DNA of 64,000 nucleotides, from NCBI GenBank assembly GCA_015146655.1, contig VKHL01000070.1:1-64000 (forward strand), in the 5' to 3' direction. Each line of letters begins with the position of its first letter. Position 1 is the stretch's first letter. Of this stretch, positions 51,670 through 64,000 are shown one piece after another. The stretch is from Ochromonas danica (taxonomy: Eukaryota; Sar; Chrysophyceae; Chromulinales; Chromulinaceae). The notes under the pieces were generated by a model. It did not search any database, was not told the DNA's origin, and was given only the letters and a program-made list of their open reading frames with translations. The translations under genes were made by a program, and so were the position numbers.

Positions 51670-52549
51670 ATGATGATGACTGTGGGTGGTGTTCAACAAT
51701 GGTTCTCTTTCATAAGCTTTCTTTGTCTAGTCTTTCTAAGCCATGCTGCTAAGAAAAGCACGGAGCCTGTAACTTGTGGTTCAGTGATTAAACTCCAACA
51801 TAAAGAGACGGTAAGGAATATCCCCCCCACATCCACCCCCTCCCACTCTTCGGAAGACACTCACGCACTTGTTGGTACTTGACTTCTTATCGTGTTGTGA
51901 CCTACCACCACTCTGTCCCTTCCTCCTCCCCCTTGCTCTCCTCTTTCCCCCTCTCGCTTCCCCCTCTCTCTGTTGACAGGGTGGGAATCTTCATTCTCAC
52001 AGTATCAACTGGGGCAGTGGCAGTGGCCAACAATCTGTCACAGCTCATAAATCCTCCAATGATCGTAGCTCTCTATGGCTGATCAAAGAAGCCTATGGTG
52101 ATCATGTCTGTGCGATTGGCACGGCATTAAAATGTGGCGACATGATTCGTCTTGAACATGTTGATACAGGACGTAACTTACATTCCCATCTTTTCCGTGC
52201 TCCTCTTTCTGGACAACAAGAAGTCTCAGGATTTGGTGAGAATGGGAATGGTGATACAGGTGATAATTGGCAAATACAATGTGATAGTCGAGGAGAGTAT
52301 TGGATTCGCAATGAAGTGATCTCTTTGATGCACGTGGATACCAAGAAGTATCTTTCTACCTCTTCCAGTCATCGTTTCAATACTGCCAATTGTGGTGGAA
52401 ATTGTCCTATTATGGATCAAACTGAAATATCTGCTGCAGGACGTAAAGATGCTAATGCTAGATGGTACACTGATCAGGGAGTCTACTTCCCTCCTAAGAG
52501 TGTCAATGGTCAAGGCTCTGGCGATGATGATGATGACGACGAGCTCTGA
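51670..52549 (+). CDS. SDF2: SDF2-like MIR-domain protein of the ER
   Basis: Two exons: 51670-51810 and 51980-52549; 236 aa. The start opens a signal peptide (SFISFLCLVFLSHAA). Three MIR units follow, beta-trefoil style: TCGSVIKLQHKETGGNLHSH with INWGSGSGQQSVT; ALKCGDMIRLEHVDTGRNLHSH with SGQQEVSGFG; and WIRNEVISLMHVDTKKYLS. SDF2 and the related SDF2L1 work in ER quality control with BiP/DnaJ partners. The C-terminus ends in DDDDDDDEL, where the final DDEL resembles the KDEL/HDEL retention signal. The length (about 210-240) and the LHSHxINWGSGSGQQSVT block fit the family closely. The phase 0 intron separates ET from GGNLHSH. Confidence 0.93.
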
Positions 52550-52925
52550 GTGTGTGTGAGAGAGAGACTGAAGGCTTTAAGTTAACATGTCCTGATCCAT
52601 GGGTATCTTTCACAGGCGTTTTCACAGTTTTCTTCACAACGTAAGTTGAAATCTTCACTCTTCTCTAAGATCGCTCTCTCATGGCTTGGTCACTGGCTGG
52701 AGAAGATAAACAATGAGAGAGAGAGAGAGAGGTAGTGAGAGTGAGACAGAGAAGGTAACCATAGATACTGTTGTAGAGAGACAGTGTGTGTGAGGTAGCA
52801 GAGAGAAAGAGAGACACACACACTTAACGAGAGAAGAGAGAAGTCCTAGACATATTACTCTAATTTACTGTACAACGATTATTCACTTCTTCCTATTACT
52901 ATCACTACTACCACTACCTCGAACA
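52550..52925. other. Convergent intergenic region
   Basis: Between the SDF2-like gene (+) and cardiolipin synthase (-). It carries short GA runs (about 52715-52731) and, near 52907-52928, CACTACCACTACCTCGAACA, a motif also found elsewhere in the window. No gene. Confidence 0.55.
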
Positions 52926-53777
52926 CTACTTCTTTCTCTCTTCCTTGCGCTCTTTCACTATACTGCTGACTTTAGAAGAGAGACGTTGGACACCAGGATC
53001 AACAATATAACCCAAGCCTGACCAAATCGTGGTGGTAGCAGCAATCCACCACAATGGCTCAATCACTCCCATTACAGGCCAAGCAAAGGCAAGATGACTG
53101 AGTGTTGTACCCAAGAGAGAGAATTGAACAAAGGTGTTGACCTATCAATAGTCAATAGCAATGAGATCATTCATTCACACCTCATTGAGAGAGACGGAGA
53201 GGGGGGAGGAGGGGGACGGGGGGCCTACCTTGCTGATATCACTGGGTACAATCTGGACGGTAGCATTATCAACCATATCAAAGATCCCTGCATTGGCAGG
53301 TTTATCCAAGAGTCGAATAATGAAAGCACAAGTGATAAGAGAGACATCTCGCACCATGAAGAGTGTGAAGAGAGGCCAAGGTAGAAGTCCTTGCCACGTT
53401 AGTCCTGCTGCTAATGCACCTATTGTTAACTTATCAGCTAAAGGATCAAGAAATGCTCCTAAAGTAGTTCTTTGATTTAATCGTTTGGCAAGATATCCAT
53501 CTAACCAGTCAGAGATACCAAAGACCACACAGCCAGTCAGAGCTGTCACTTTCATGTCTGTTGCTACAGCATATCCTAAGAATGGTGAAGCTAGAATACG
53601 TGAACAAGTGATCATATTAGGAATAGTACGAATTTCTTTGCGTGGTAGAAATGCTCTCCAGTTGAAGCAACGACGTTGAGAAGAAGGGATTTGACCAGTA
53701 AGAAGAAGAATCTTCTTTGAAGTAGTGGATGATGACAGTCTTCGTGAGGTAGAGGTCAAAGGAAAGAAGGCAAACAT
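52926..53777 (-). CDS. CRLS1: Cardiolipin synthase (CMP-forming), predicted mitochondrial
   Basis: Minus strand, two exons: 53777-53229 and 53141-52926; 254 aa. The enzyme joins CDP-diacylglycerol and phosphatidylglycerol to make cardiolipin. The CDP-alcohol phosphotransferase motif D-x2-D-G-x2-A-(K/R)-x8-G-x3-D-x3-D is intact: DWLDGYLAKRLNQR, then TTLGAFLDPLADKL. The TIPNMITCSRILASPFLGY opening and the SDISK|VNTFVQFSLL join match CRLS1-type enzymes better than PGP synthase. The N-terminus is Arg/Ser-rich with few acids (SRRLSSSTTSKK), a likely mitochondrial presequence. Several hydrophobic helices follow. A plastid PGP synthase remains a less likely alternative. Confidence 0.87.
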
Positions 53778-54065
53778 GATGATAGGATCACTTCTACCAG
53801 TAGTCTACCCACTACTAATGCTAGTCTTTGGTTGCTCCACCCTTGCCTGACACTCCTCAGCTGGTCCAGACCCGGAGACTAGACCAGTCTGGGAATCTAG
53901 ACCTCCCCACTTGACTTTGTTAAGTTAATAAAGAAACGGGTTTTCATAAACGCATTATTAGAAGCTAAAAACGTAACGGCATTGGCCAGCCCAAAAGAAA
54001 GCAAAAATATTGAATAAAGTGAAAGAAATCGATTCAATGACATCTTAAGCAAAGCTTCGAATAAC

Positions 54066-57000
54066 ATGAATATAACAGATTTATTAAAACCTACTGATGA
54101 GACAGGGAATAACTTTGGAGTGAATAATTATGAAAAGAAGAGTGAAGCAGCAGAGAAAGGCTTTGATGGTCTGACAGTGGATGACTTCGTGGAATTAGGA
54201 CATTCAACAGTGCGTTTCCTTACCAAAGATTTACCTAATAGCACAGTGTGGGCTTATAAAACAGTTAAATCAGTTGTTACACCAGGATTTATACGACGTT
54301 ATAATGCTAAGAAAATACATATTCAACAGATTAATCAAGAAGAAAGGTAAAGCTATTTGCACATATAGTATGTGTAGTGTTATAATTACAATGAACTCTA
54401 GCTCTGCCTCGGATAAGTCATTTTCAGTTTTCAGTTTTCAGTTTTCAGTTTTCATTTATATTTTCACTTATTTTCATTTTTCCTATGTATATCTTTCACA
54501 GAGTCTTTGATCAACTACATGAAGATACGGTATTGACAATAGCAGCAGAGTTGAAGTATAAGGATACTGAACGAGCACGAGCTAAGCTATTGAGAGACTT
54601 AGTCGAGTCTCGTCAACATATCCGAGAGAAGGTAAAGGAAGCTATTGATACAGCACAAGCTATTGCAGTAGAAGAAGAATTTAGAGCATTTCATCGAAGA
54701 CGAGCTGAGCAATTAGCTGAAGGGAAGGTTAGTCTCTCTGTCAGTCTGTCTCTGTCTGTCTCCCTCTGTCTCTCTCTGTCCTTCTATTTCTCTCCTGCTC
54801 TTCTTATGGATAGAGGGATAGGAATAGAGAGGATTTCTAATGTGTTTCCTATGTATTTCCTATGTGTTCCTATGCATTACCATATGCTCCTATGTGTTTC
54901 CTATGTGGTACTTCTGATGTATTCCCTGTGTCCATCCTATGTATTCCTATGTGTTTCCATGTATTCCCATACACTCCAATGTGCCTCCCATATGCTCCCA
55001 TGTACTTCCTATGTGATACCTCTTACCTATTCCCTGTGTGCTTCCCTGTGTCTATCCCATTATGTGTGTTTCCTATGCGATGCTTACCCTTGCTGTGTAC
55101 TGTGATGTATCTTATCTTAGGCTAAGAAAGAAGCTGAAAGATTAGCACAAATTGCTGAAGAAGAGAAAGCTGCAGATCAATTACGAAAATGGCGAATGAC
55201 CTTTTATAACGAACAAGCGAAGACTTATCAAGAAGAGTATCTTCAACGACAAGGTGAAGAACGTTCTCTTGGAGTGGATGTAGAAGGTCAACGTCGTATT
55301 GCAATCATACAACGAATACAAGAAGATTGGGAAGAAAGAGATCAAGGACGTATTATCATGCAAATTGAACAACTTCCTCCTTCGGAACGAGTGAAGCTAT
55401 CTGATGATAATGAATTAGGTATCTTTGCTCAACCTCCTGGACAAAAACGAATTCTTACAGAAACAGAGAAAATGATTAAAGAGTTAAATCATAAGAATCT
55501 GTCTGGTATTACATCTATTGGACGTCAATCAAGAGGAACAGGAGGAGGTGGAGGTGGAGGAGGAGGTGGAGGAGGAGAAATGGTGATCGAAGAGTTTCTG
55601 GACAATGAAGATGTTCATCCTTTCACTTCTGAAGGCAGCTTTGTAGCTTATGAAGAAGAAGTCCAGCAAGGAAACCAAATTGCCTCTCAGTATGAACAAC
55701 AGGCATCTCTCTATCAAGCACTTCTTTCTGAGGAAAAGGCACTACAAGCTTCATTAGAACGATGCCGACATATTAAAGAAGAGGTACTAGATCGTTTCCG
55801 AACACAAGTCAACAATGAGATTATTTCATTAGAAAAGCGTCTAGCAGGTCCTCCCAAGCGACTTCCCTATCCCTATGAGATGGAAGCTATGGATTTACAT
55901 AAACGACAGTTGAATGGGATAACTAAACAAATAGATGATCTTAATTATGTTCGTGAGAAGCAGGAGAAGAAGCTCGCTATGATACAGCAGCAAAGTCTCC
56001 GTGCTAGTAAAGCGATGGCAGTATTGCAGGAGCAAAATCAAGCTATTGAAGATAGAAAGAAGCAGTTCAATCTTGGCGAGGGTCATCTGCCTGTTGTCAT
56101 TGGCACATCACTCACCAAGCTACCAATTCAATCTACTTTCTCCTCTATTAACAATAATTTACCAGAAGAGTTATCAGAAGAAGAGCGGAATAAACAAGAG
56201 AACTTACAAATCTTGCTTTCTGCTCCAAAGAAGACTTTCGAAGCCATCACTCAACAATCTAAGCTAATTGGGATTAAGAATGAAGCTCAACAAGCATTAA
56301 CTTTACACAAAGCTACCCATAAGATGGATCGAAATATATGGATTAAAAGATTAGAAAAAGATGGCAAGACGACAGATTTGAATGGAATGATTTCACGACT
56401 AACTGACATCTCGAGTCGTTTACAGGGTGCTAAAGTGAAGAACCTTCGTGAAAACGTGATCGATGCTTTGAAATTATTTCTGGCAAAGGGAATCGCATTA
56501 AAAGTAGTGCACACTAAACAAGCAGGTATCCTGCCTTGGTTTAAGTATCAAAACTTTATGTTATCTCATAATGTCACACGATACAGTACAACGAATAATA
56601 TGGGTGCTATTATATTTGAATCCGCGGATGTGATATCATCAAGTGGTACAACAGAGAGTGATGGCAAGAAGGATGGAGCAGTAGTAGTAGCAGGAAGTGG
56701 AGGTGAGAGTATTAAAGAAGGAAGTACTGATGATGAAGAAGCTCGCGAAGCCTTTAACAATGGAGTCACCTTGGGAGGGAAAGATCATACCGGATATATC
56801 ACAGGAACTATGGCGATGCCCAGAGAAGGCTTGTGGTCAATATCTATCACCATTACTTCTCAACAGAATGATTTCTCTTCTGCATCTCCTCCCTCCTCGT
56901 CTTCTTCTTCGAAAGGAGGCTCAAAAGGAACACCACCATCTCCCTTGGAGACGAAAGATGACAGTAAAAGTGAAGTCCTCGGAAATAATTCAAGAGAGAA

Positions 57001-60000
57001 CAATTTGAAGGAAGAAGAAGACCTCATAAACGAAGTTGAGAAGGAATTCAAAGAGGAGGATGAAGAGCAAAAGCAAGAGCAAGAGCAAGAGCAAGAGCAA
57101 GAGCAAGAGCAAGAGCAAGAGCAAGAGAAAGGTGGTATTGTGGCTACGGAGGAGAAACAACAAGAGATGGAAGTGGAGGAGGCTAAGAAGGAGAAGGAGA
57201 AGGGAGACCTCCCCGCCGACGAAACCGATTATGTCACAATAAAGCTCGGTCCTGACTACCACAGTCTGACTACTATTGGAGTGTTTTATCACAAGGCTAA
57301 TCCTGCCACTGGTTTTGTGCTCTATGACGTCAAATACCTTCTCCGAGGAAGTGTAAGTTCCCTTTCTGATTCCTTTCACACTGTCAACTAATAATCGTCT
57401 ATGTGGCAATTAGAGCTTTGCATTCCGTTTTGAGTGGAGCAGTAGTAGCTTGGAAGTAGTGAAGCACTTGGCTGTCTGCACTGGTCTATACGAAGAATAC
57501 GCTGTTAAAGATCTGGAAGAAGTTTCTGACTTGAATGCAGGGCCATGGAAGAAGGGCAAGCAAACGAAGTTGCCCACATCATTCAGCCTTTCAGCCTCAG
57601 AATCTTCTTCCTCGCCGTTATCATCACTAAAGAAGCCAACAGTTTCTCCCCCTCCACCTGTTCCTCCTGCTCCAACTGGTCGAAGAGTTCTGTCCTCCTA
57701 TGTCAAGATGCTTCGAGTAGAAGAAGCAACTGGGAAGCTGCGAGAAACTCGATTGCTGGAAGAACTCATCTCTCTTGAGCACTCCTTAAATTCTGATCAA
57801 GATAAACTAAAGACCTTTATTCCTGGTCGATATGTTAGCAAGCGTATGTTGGGCAGTGCTCTTCATTGGGACAGCAATGTTTTGAGCCAGACCTATCAGC
57901 GCTTCCCCAAGCAGTTCTTCTTGCGCATTCTCAAAGCCGAGATACTTCTGCAGCAAGAAGCGAAGAAAGTTCAGCGACTAAAGGAGCAAGAAGCCTTGCA
58001 AAAGACTTTACAGGCTGCACAAGAAGCACACGGAGGTGGAGCAGGAGGAGGAAGTCTCTCATTATACATGAACGCAGAGAATTCCACAGCCTTGGTTTCT
58101 TCCCTGTCACAAGTCAAAGAGCAACGTCTTGAGACCTCCAAGAAGAAATACATCGCCAAAAAGCGAGCCTTGCAGCAAGTTTTCATCAACCATGCTCAAG
58201 ATCTCGTTCACAAGCAGCTTGTGTTATGGGACAACAGCATCAACAAGTGGCGAAACGTCAAGGTCCTCTCTTGTCATGTTACCTGGTTGGAAGGAGGCAC
58301 ACAGGTTGAGATAACTCATCAAATCCAAGAATACAATGACATTTTAGAGCCTATCGGAAATAAACGCCAGGTTAACTTATACTCATTCAAGTTCTTTGAA
58401 GCTCCTTCTCATAACATGGATCCAATCCTTGTGGAGCGATACAAGATCAACCTCTTTTATGATCAAGAGCTCAAGGAGCTGGAAGCCAAGCATCAACAGA
58501 TACTTGCCGACTTAGATGCCAAACAGAAGCAATATGAGCAGAAGGTGAAGAAGGATTACCAGCGTCTCAAGCATATATCTATCAAGACATTCCAGAAACG
58601 GATTCACACACATGCTCTTGTCTTCTTGCAGTCTGCTGCTGGTCGGGCCGCCCTTCACACTCAAATCCCTGAAGTTGTCCTAGAGATGAAGAAAGGTTTG
58701 GTAGAAGTTGATTCTAGCAAACAGAATGGACTAATATTCACCAACGATCTCTATCATAACAATCGATTACTACGCCAACAAGCTAAAGGTATTGCTAGGG
58801 ATAGGCTGATCGAGCAATTCAAAACAGCTCAACGGGCTATGTTGGACGATGAATTGGCTCATGCTTATGAGATGATTGAAGAAGAGATCGCAAAGAAAGC
58901 CCAGCATCACCTGCATCTGAAGGAGAAACAAGATCGACTTTATGCACAGACTCGCAATCAGTTACTAAAGGAGAAAGCGGAACAATACAAGGAGTATCGA
59001 CAAAAGCTGATGCCCAAGCTCACCTTCCCTCGCGAAGTCTTTAGTAGAGCTGTGCCAAAAGTCTATCGCTGTGAGCATCGCCGAACGAAATGCTGGGGTG
59101 CGATCTATGAGAAAGGAATCAAGTGTTTAAGTTGCGGGATCGAACTGTCTAACCTACACGAAGACGAGTCTCAAGTACTAGGCTATGGTACAGGCTATCA
59201 TCCTCAACTCTTCCAGATGCTAAAGCAACACGTCACAAACGAACGCACTTTTCGCTTCAAACGTGCTGCTGACCTCCAATGGGTGGAAGAAGAGCGAATT
59301 CGCTTGGAGAAAGAGAAGCGTATACTCTACCACAACGAAGAGAACTTTTTCTATGATTTTCAGTCAATTAAGGCTGTCTATGACTTTGATCTCCTACACC
59401 AGAAGGAGTTGAAGGCTAAAGGACTCTTCCGTCAAGGGTTGCAATGGAAAGATCATGAATTAGAGAGCTACTTGCAAGACAAACTCATGGAAAAACGTGA
59501 CTCCCTAGTGAGGCAAGGTTTACCGTTAACACTGTTGGAGGATTACGATCCTCTGGGAGAAATGGACCATCCGCCTCCCACATATCGCTTGATTGATGAG
59601 CAGCATCGTGCCCATTACCACGAGCTTCTCTTCCACATGGGTCGCCTACAGAACTATCAACGCAAGATACGATCTTATCGCTTGATTTACTTTGACTTAT
59701 TGGATGAGCGCAAGCTCTATTCACAGGTTGTGGATAGCTTACACAGATCTTCTTTTAGTTATGAGGTTGAGCTACAGGAAGCGGAAGAAGATCTCGACCG
59801 CACGTCTCATTTTCTCGCCCTCTATAGTCAAATGGAAAGACTTTGGAATGATGCCAGTCACATTCTCACACAAGCAAAGCGAAATTATCGCAAAGCTGAG
59901 ATGTCTATTGCGGGCATGGAGAATGAGATTGCTGAGAAGGAGAAGGAATTGGTCTATCTTCACGATGAAGTCTGCCAGTTGCTTATTCTTGAACGACGAG

Positions 60001-63000
60001 CCAAGCAGCGCAAAAATGATATTCTTACTTTGCAGCAACAGCGCGAGATGGAATACCAACGCAGTCATCAAGAATACACTCTATATCAAGAAAAGCTCAC
60101 AGTTCTAAGCTACGCAATGCCAGGCAATCTGGTCATGACAAAGCACTATGGCGCTTGTTATGTGATTGCTTATCGTATCGTGGACGATGTTCTTATCGTC
60201 TCTCTTCCTTTTGGTCGACCGCGAGCGAAGGGGTACATATACTATAAGGAAATAATGGAGATGGAGCGGTCAATCAATAACCGAGAGAAGGCTCTAATGG
60301 AAGCTGAAGATCGTAGTTGCCGTCTCTTCTATCAGTTGGAAAGAAGCCAACGGCGTAAGGAGAGCTATTTGATGGCTGCGGAAGAGTCTTCACTGCGCCA
60401 GATCTATGCCTATCAAGACCTCCTCCAACAAGCAGATGGCCTAGCCAAAGCAGCGATCGACAAAGCTGTCGATGAAAGCCATTTTATCTCTCAGACTCGC
60501 CGCTATCGTCAGGCACAGAAGAAGATGGTGGCCAAGACGTTGAAGTTTCGCGTTGAGGAGAGAAAGAAGAGAAGAAAGGACTATATTGGCCCTCCCTCCG
60601 GCCGACCGAAGGCTTTGGGTGCCTATGAAGTCTATTTGCAAAGAAAGGCGGTTACTTTGGAACTACAGCAACGATTTATATCGCAAGCGGCGGGAGCTGC
60701 TGAGGCTAAGTCACGAAGTCAAACAGAGGTCGAGATAAAGAATTGGCTACAGACGTATTCCTTTCACAATTTCCTGGATCGCATTGTATCTGAGGTAAAC
60801 TTTTGACAACTTAATGACAGTTAGTATGTGGTAATCTTTTGCTAATGCCTTATATTTTTGCAGGTGATATACGAAGTTTGCTATGAGGCTCTTACGGAGG
60901 GCCAACAGGCCAAACTTTCTCAAGAAAAGAAGATTGGCATCTACATATCCTCTTCATCTACTCCTGGGAACAACTTTCCGATGCAGTATCATGTTTATCG
61001 TGGCTTGGTAGATATCTGGCAGCGCCACAAAGAGGAAGTTCAGCATAAGGTGGAGACACTTAAGGGAGAGGCACTTCGACTAATTGCTTCGCTGGATCCG
61101 ACCGCATCTCCTAACGAAAACGATAACAAGAATAATGGCAGCAACAAAGGTCTACATCGAGTTGCCAGTGCAGCTGGGGGGAAGGACTCTGCAACTGCAG
61201 GTGCTGGAGGGAACGGTGGAGGGAAAGGAGGTTCTGCTACCACTGCCACATCAACCTCTCAAACAGCGAGCACCAAGAAACTCCAACGTCAGGAAGAGGC
61301 TGAAATGGAGGCAGTGATACAAGCTCGTCTGGAGAAAGCAAAGAGGCGAGAAGAAAAGCGCCGACAGCGCCGACTGTGCGAGGAGATGAAACGTGAAGAA
61401 GACCATTGCAGGTAGTGTAGAGCCATTATTTCGTCATACAACCTTTTGATATCTGATATTGTGTTTGAACTGATAGAAAATTTTATTCATGGGAGCTGAA
61501 GGAGAATCTTCGAGAGAGGCGTTTGATGCGTGAAGAGGATCTGCAGATGCAGCGGATTCGTCGTGAAGAGGCCAAACTTCGTGCTGAAGCTCGAGAAGCA
61601 TCACGACTAATGCAATCACAGCCCACTACTTCTGCGGCTTCAAAAGGTGGAAAAACCGGTGTCACTGGAGGTGCTGGTGGGGGAACTGGAGGTGAAGGAC
61701 CTGGGGGAACTGGCCGTTTAACTGCCTCACAAGAAGCTGAGATTGCTGCTCGTCGCGATATTGCCTTGACCTATGAACAACGACGAGCAGAGTTGAAGGA
61801 GATGACTCTTGAACGACGCCGTCGAGCAATAGACCAGGCTGGAATGTTATTAGCGGACGAAGAGAGTCAAATGCTGCGAGAGATCGTGCGTAAAGATATC
61901 CAGAGAGCCAAGTATCTCGCGGAGTATGGCTTACCAGAAGAGATGATGAATAAAGGTGAAGGAGGTGAGAGTGGAAAGAAGAGCAAGTCTGCACCAACAT
62001 TTATGTCATTGTTGTTTTCCGATGAAGCGGGAGGAGACGACAACAGCGTGTCCTCTTCAAGCGAGAAGATCAAAAATAAACAAAACCAGCTTATTCTCCA
62101 AATGGACGAATCTATGGTCCTCTCGGAGCTCGAGGCTGGTGCTTCAACTCGCTCTCTGAAGATTCCCTCGTGGATGGCTGTTCCAAAGCAATTCTATACC
62201 TGGCCTGTTGTTGAGCAACAGAAGTATCTCAAAATTCAATTCTTACTTCACTTTAAGAATCAAAAGGTTGCCTTGAAGGCTGAAAGAGAAGAGAAAGTTC
62301 TCCAACGACTCGAAAACAAGTCATACAAGAACTGGGAGAAGTATATGAAGATGGTGGAATACCAATCATTTCAATCTGAGCTAAACATGATCATGAAGCT
62401 GGAAGAGTTTTATCAGGTGCAAGGCCAAGTACAAGCAACAGAAGAGAACTTGACGAAGCTTACTATTTTCTGTCGCATGAAAGGAGAGGAAGAGCTCTCG
62501 TTGAAGTCTTCCATTCAACGTTTTCAACGAACCTATCAAGAACGACTGACAGAGATTGACCAAGCCAAGGCCTGGCTGGATATTTGCTTGAATCGAGCAC
62601 GACATCGTGACAAGCTCAAGCGTCGCGTTGCTGTAGCTTGTCAGTATATTGATACCGAAAGCATCAACGGCTTCCACCAGCGCTTCGAAACCACACGACT
62701 GCGTGATCGCATCTACAAGACCTACTTCAGATCTATCGTCTACTCGATCGTCAACAAAGCGGAGACTATCGCATCGGAGAGGAAACTAATGGATATCCAA
62801 TATCAACTCTCTCGAACACGTGATATCTTAAATGATCGTATCCAAAAGATGAAGTCTTTATTCCGTGATATCCATGCAGAAGAATATCTTCGTATGAAGC
62901 GCTCATTTCTCAACCAGTTCATGTTCACTTATCATCGCAAGGAGGTGCTGACCAATGCCTTCATGGGATGGGTCAGATTCTACATGTGGAATAAAGGCCA

Positions 63001-63658
63001 TCAGGAAGCCTTCAAGCTTAAGTTCGAGGTCTTGAAGCGAGAAATGGACATCAAGAGACAATACAAAGCACAACTTGAGGCGCCACGTCTATCTAAACCT
63101 CCTCGTTCTACAACTGTCGTTGACAAACAGCAACCTCAGACAGAACTCGTGCCTGTACCCACTGTAGTCCAAGAGAGTCAAGGCAGTGACAAAACATTGA
63201 TGCAGGCCGTGCGCGAGAGAGTTTTAATTTGCCAGACCTGCAATGAATGCTACTTGGCTGCTCAAAACCACTCGTTAGCATGTGTTTATCATCCTCAACC
63301 CTACCAGTTAGCGTGTCCCAAGACTTGTAAGGAGAATGGTCTTGCCTTAGCCTGCATGGCTCATCGCAAGAGAAGATGGCTTTGCTGCTACGCCACTGCA
63401 CAAGGAGCGGCTGGATGTGCTCGTCGTTACCATGTCCCACCACCCGTGGACAGCCACTATGAAGAGGTGGTCAAGGTAATGCATGCCTTTGATGACGACG
63501 TGATCTTAGATCTGGATAGTCGCTTGCAAGCCATGCAGGAGCAAGACTACCCATCGAAGTTAAGCGCTGCCCGTGAGGGACGATTAAGAGAAATTGAGAG
63601 TGAGATCGAGGATGCTCGAGCCACTGCTGCGCGAATCAAAGACATCAAGTTCGTATGA
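54066..63658 (+). CDS. Giant coiled-coil protein with two Cys/His clusters
   Basis: Six exons: 54066-54346, 54502-54727, 55121-57352, 57414-60794, 60864-61411, 61477-63658; 2949 aa. All five introns keep frame (phases 2, 0, 0, 0, 2). Most of the chain is charged coiled coil (for example AEERLRQ-like runs in exons 2-3, 4 and 6). Between them lie beta-rich segments: YVTIKLGPDYHSLTTIGVFY continuing across an intron into SFAFRFEWSSSSLEVV, and NVKVLSCHVTWLEGGTQVEI. A zinc-knuckle-like cluster reads CEHRRTKCWGAIYEKGIKCL with a further CG. A second cluster near the C-terminus has CQTCNECY, CVYHP, CPKTC and CCYATAQGAAGCARRYH. A Gln/Glu run (57065-57126) and Gly runs are inserted. It could be a cytoskeletal or flagellar scaffold, by inference from coiled coil alone. 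The possibility that it is two genes is reduced by the tight frame-preserving introns. Confidence 0.7.
54421..54448. repeat. TTTTCAG heptamer repeat in an intron
   Basis: Four exact TTTTCAG units lie about 55-80 bp before the true acceptor at 54501 of intron 1 in the coiled-coil gene. Each resembles a 3' splice site. Confidence 0.85.
54728..55120. repeat. Imperfect TTCCTATGTG minisatellite in an intron
   Basis: Intron 2 of the coiled-coil gene begins with a CTGTCT-rich tract (54730-54785). From about 54840 to 55090 it repeats TTCCTATGTG/CTCCTATGTG/TTCCCTGTG-type decamers imperfectly. Confidence 0.8.
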
Positions 63659-64000
63659 AATAGATGAGAAGAAGATTGTGGTTTATCAAACTCTGAATGG
63701 TTATTGTAACATTTGTATTATTGTAAAGCTATCATTACTTTATTATGACGATTGACCACCAACTAACTCTCCGCAATGGTCCTCTTTTCTCACTATAGCA
63801 AGGCTTGACTTCTTTTGATCCTTGAGACAGTCAGATGGGATGTGCAATCCATCAGAGAGCAGTCCTTTCCCCACACGTTCTTGTGAACGACACAGCCAGC
63901 GGCAGATTCAGTTCCAGATGACATGACAGACAGTCTCGCTGTCGTTCAGAGAATCCAAACAGAAATGCACAGCACGATCTTCTCTATGGAATCCAAACAG
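63659..64000. other. Downstream region at the window end
   Basis: Probable 3' UTR of the coiled-coil gene and spacer. The last 150 bases have no open frame I can assign; a neighbouring gene may begin or end outside the window. Confidence 0.45.

Overview
The window is nuclear DNA of a eukaryotic microbe, most likely a photosynthetic stramenopile (ochrophyte alga) with a secondary red-lineage plastid. The genes have short GT-AG introns. Several proteins start with a secretory signal peptide followed by a transit-peptide-like stretch (bipartite plastid targeting with SA|Y or NSG|F-like junctions: Whirly-A, UROS, a four-TM protein, possibly NAD kinase), while others carry mitochondrial-type presequences (Whirly-B, cardiolipin synthase). 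The C2-like repeat protein and the DUF2828-vWA protein also fit a stramenopile by my recollection of such families. A haptophyte or other red-lineage alga cannot be excluded. I see no transposon, retroelement, CRISPR array or bacterial-type operon.

Layout. 1-8 kb: a DUF2828/TROVE-like protein with two vWA regions; an unrecognised two-exon low-complexity gene; a head-to-head pair of Whirly ssDNA-binding genes sharing a 261-bp intergenic promoter. 8-16 kb: a 2092-aa protein of seven divergent C2-like modules in Gly/Ser/Thr linkers, whose 3' end is tandemly duplicated into an assembly gap (701 N). 16-25 kb: a membrane-anchored Notum/pectinacetylesterase; a hybrid histidine kinase whose membrane domain looks like a microbial rhodopsin; a predicted myristoylated EF-hand protein. 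25-34 kb: an F-box/LRR protein, QTRT1, tRNA-Leu(CAG), a TPR-like protein with an expressed minisatellite, a four-TM plastid-type protein, exosome CSL4, tRNA-Thr(UGU). 34-46 kb: ribosomal protein eS10, condensin CAP-G, eIF5A, dynein light chain LC8, NAD kinase, a small unrecognised gene with a 400-bp GA satellite in an intron, and uroporphyrinogen-III synthase. 46-64 kb: a second pectinacetylesterase-family hydrolase, an unrecognised 711-aa protein, an SDF2-like MIR protein, cardiolipin synthase, and a 2949-aa coiled-coil protein in six exons.

The genes do not form one pathway. They are a mix of housekeeping functions (translation, tRNA modification, RNA decay, chromosome condensation, haem and cardiolipin synthesis, NADP supply) and lineage-specific low-complexity proteins. 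Gene models below were spliced by hand; every junction given keeps the frame and uses GT-AG. The strongest candidate for something new is the rhodopsin-like histidine kinase at 19277-22763. It has eight predicted membrane helices (an extra N-terminal one plus seven), an E-W-x-x-T-x-P helix C, a lysine in helix G, a kinase H-box and an intact receiver domain.
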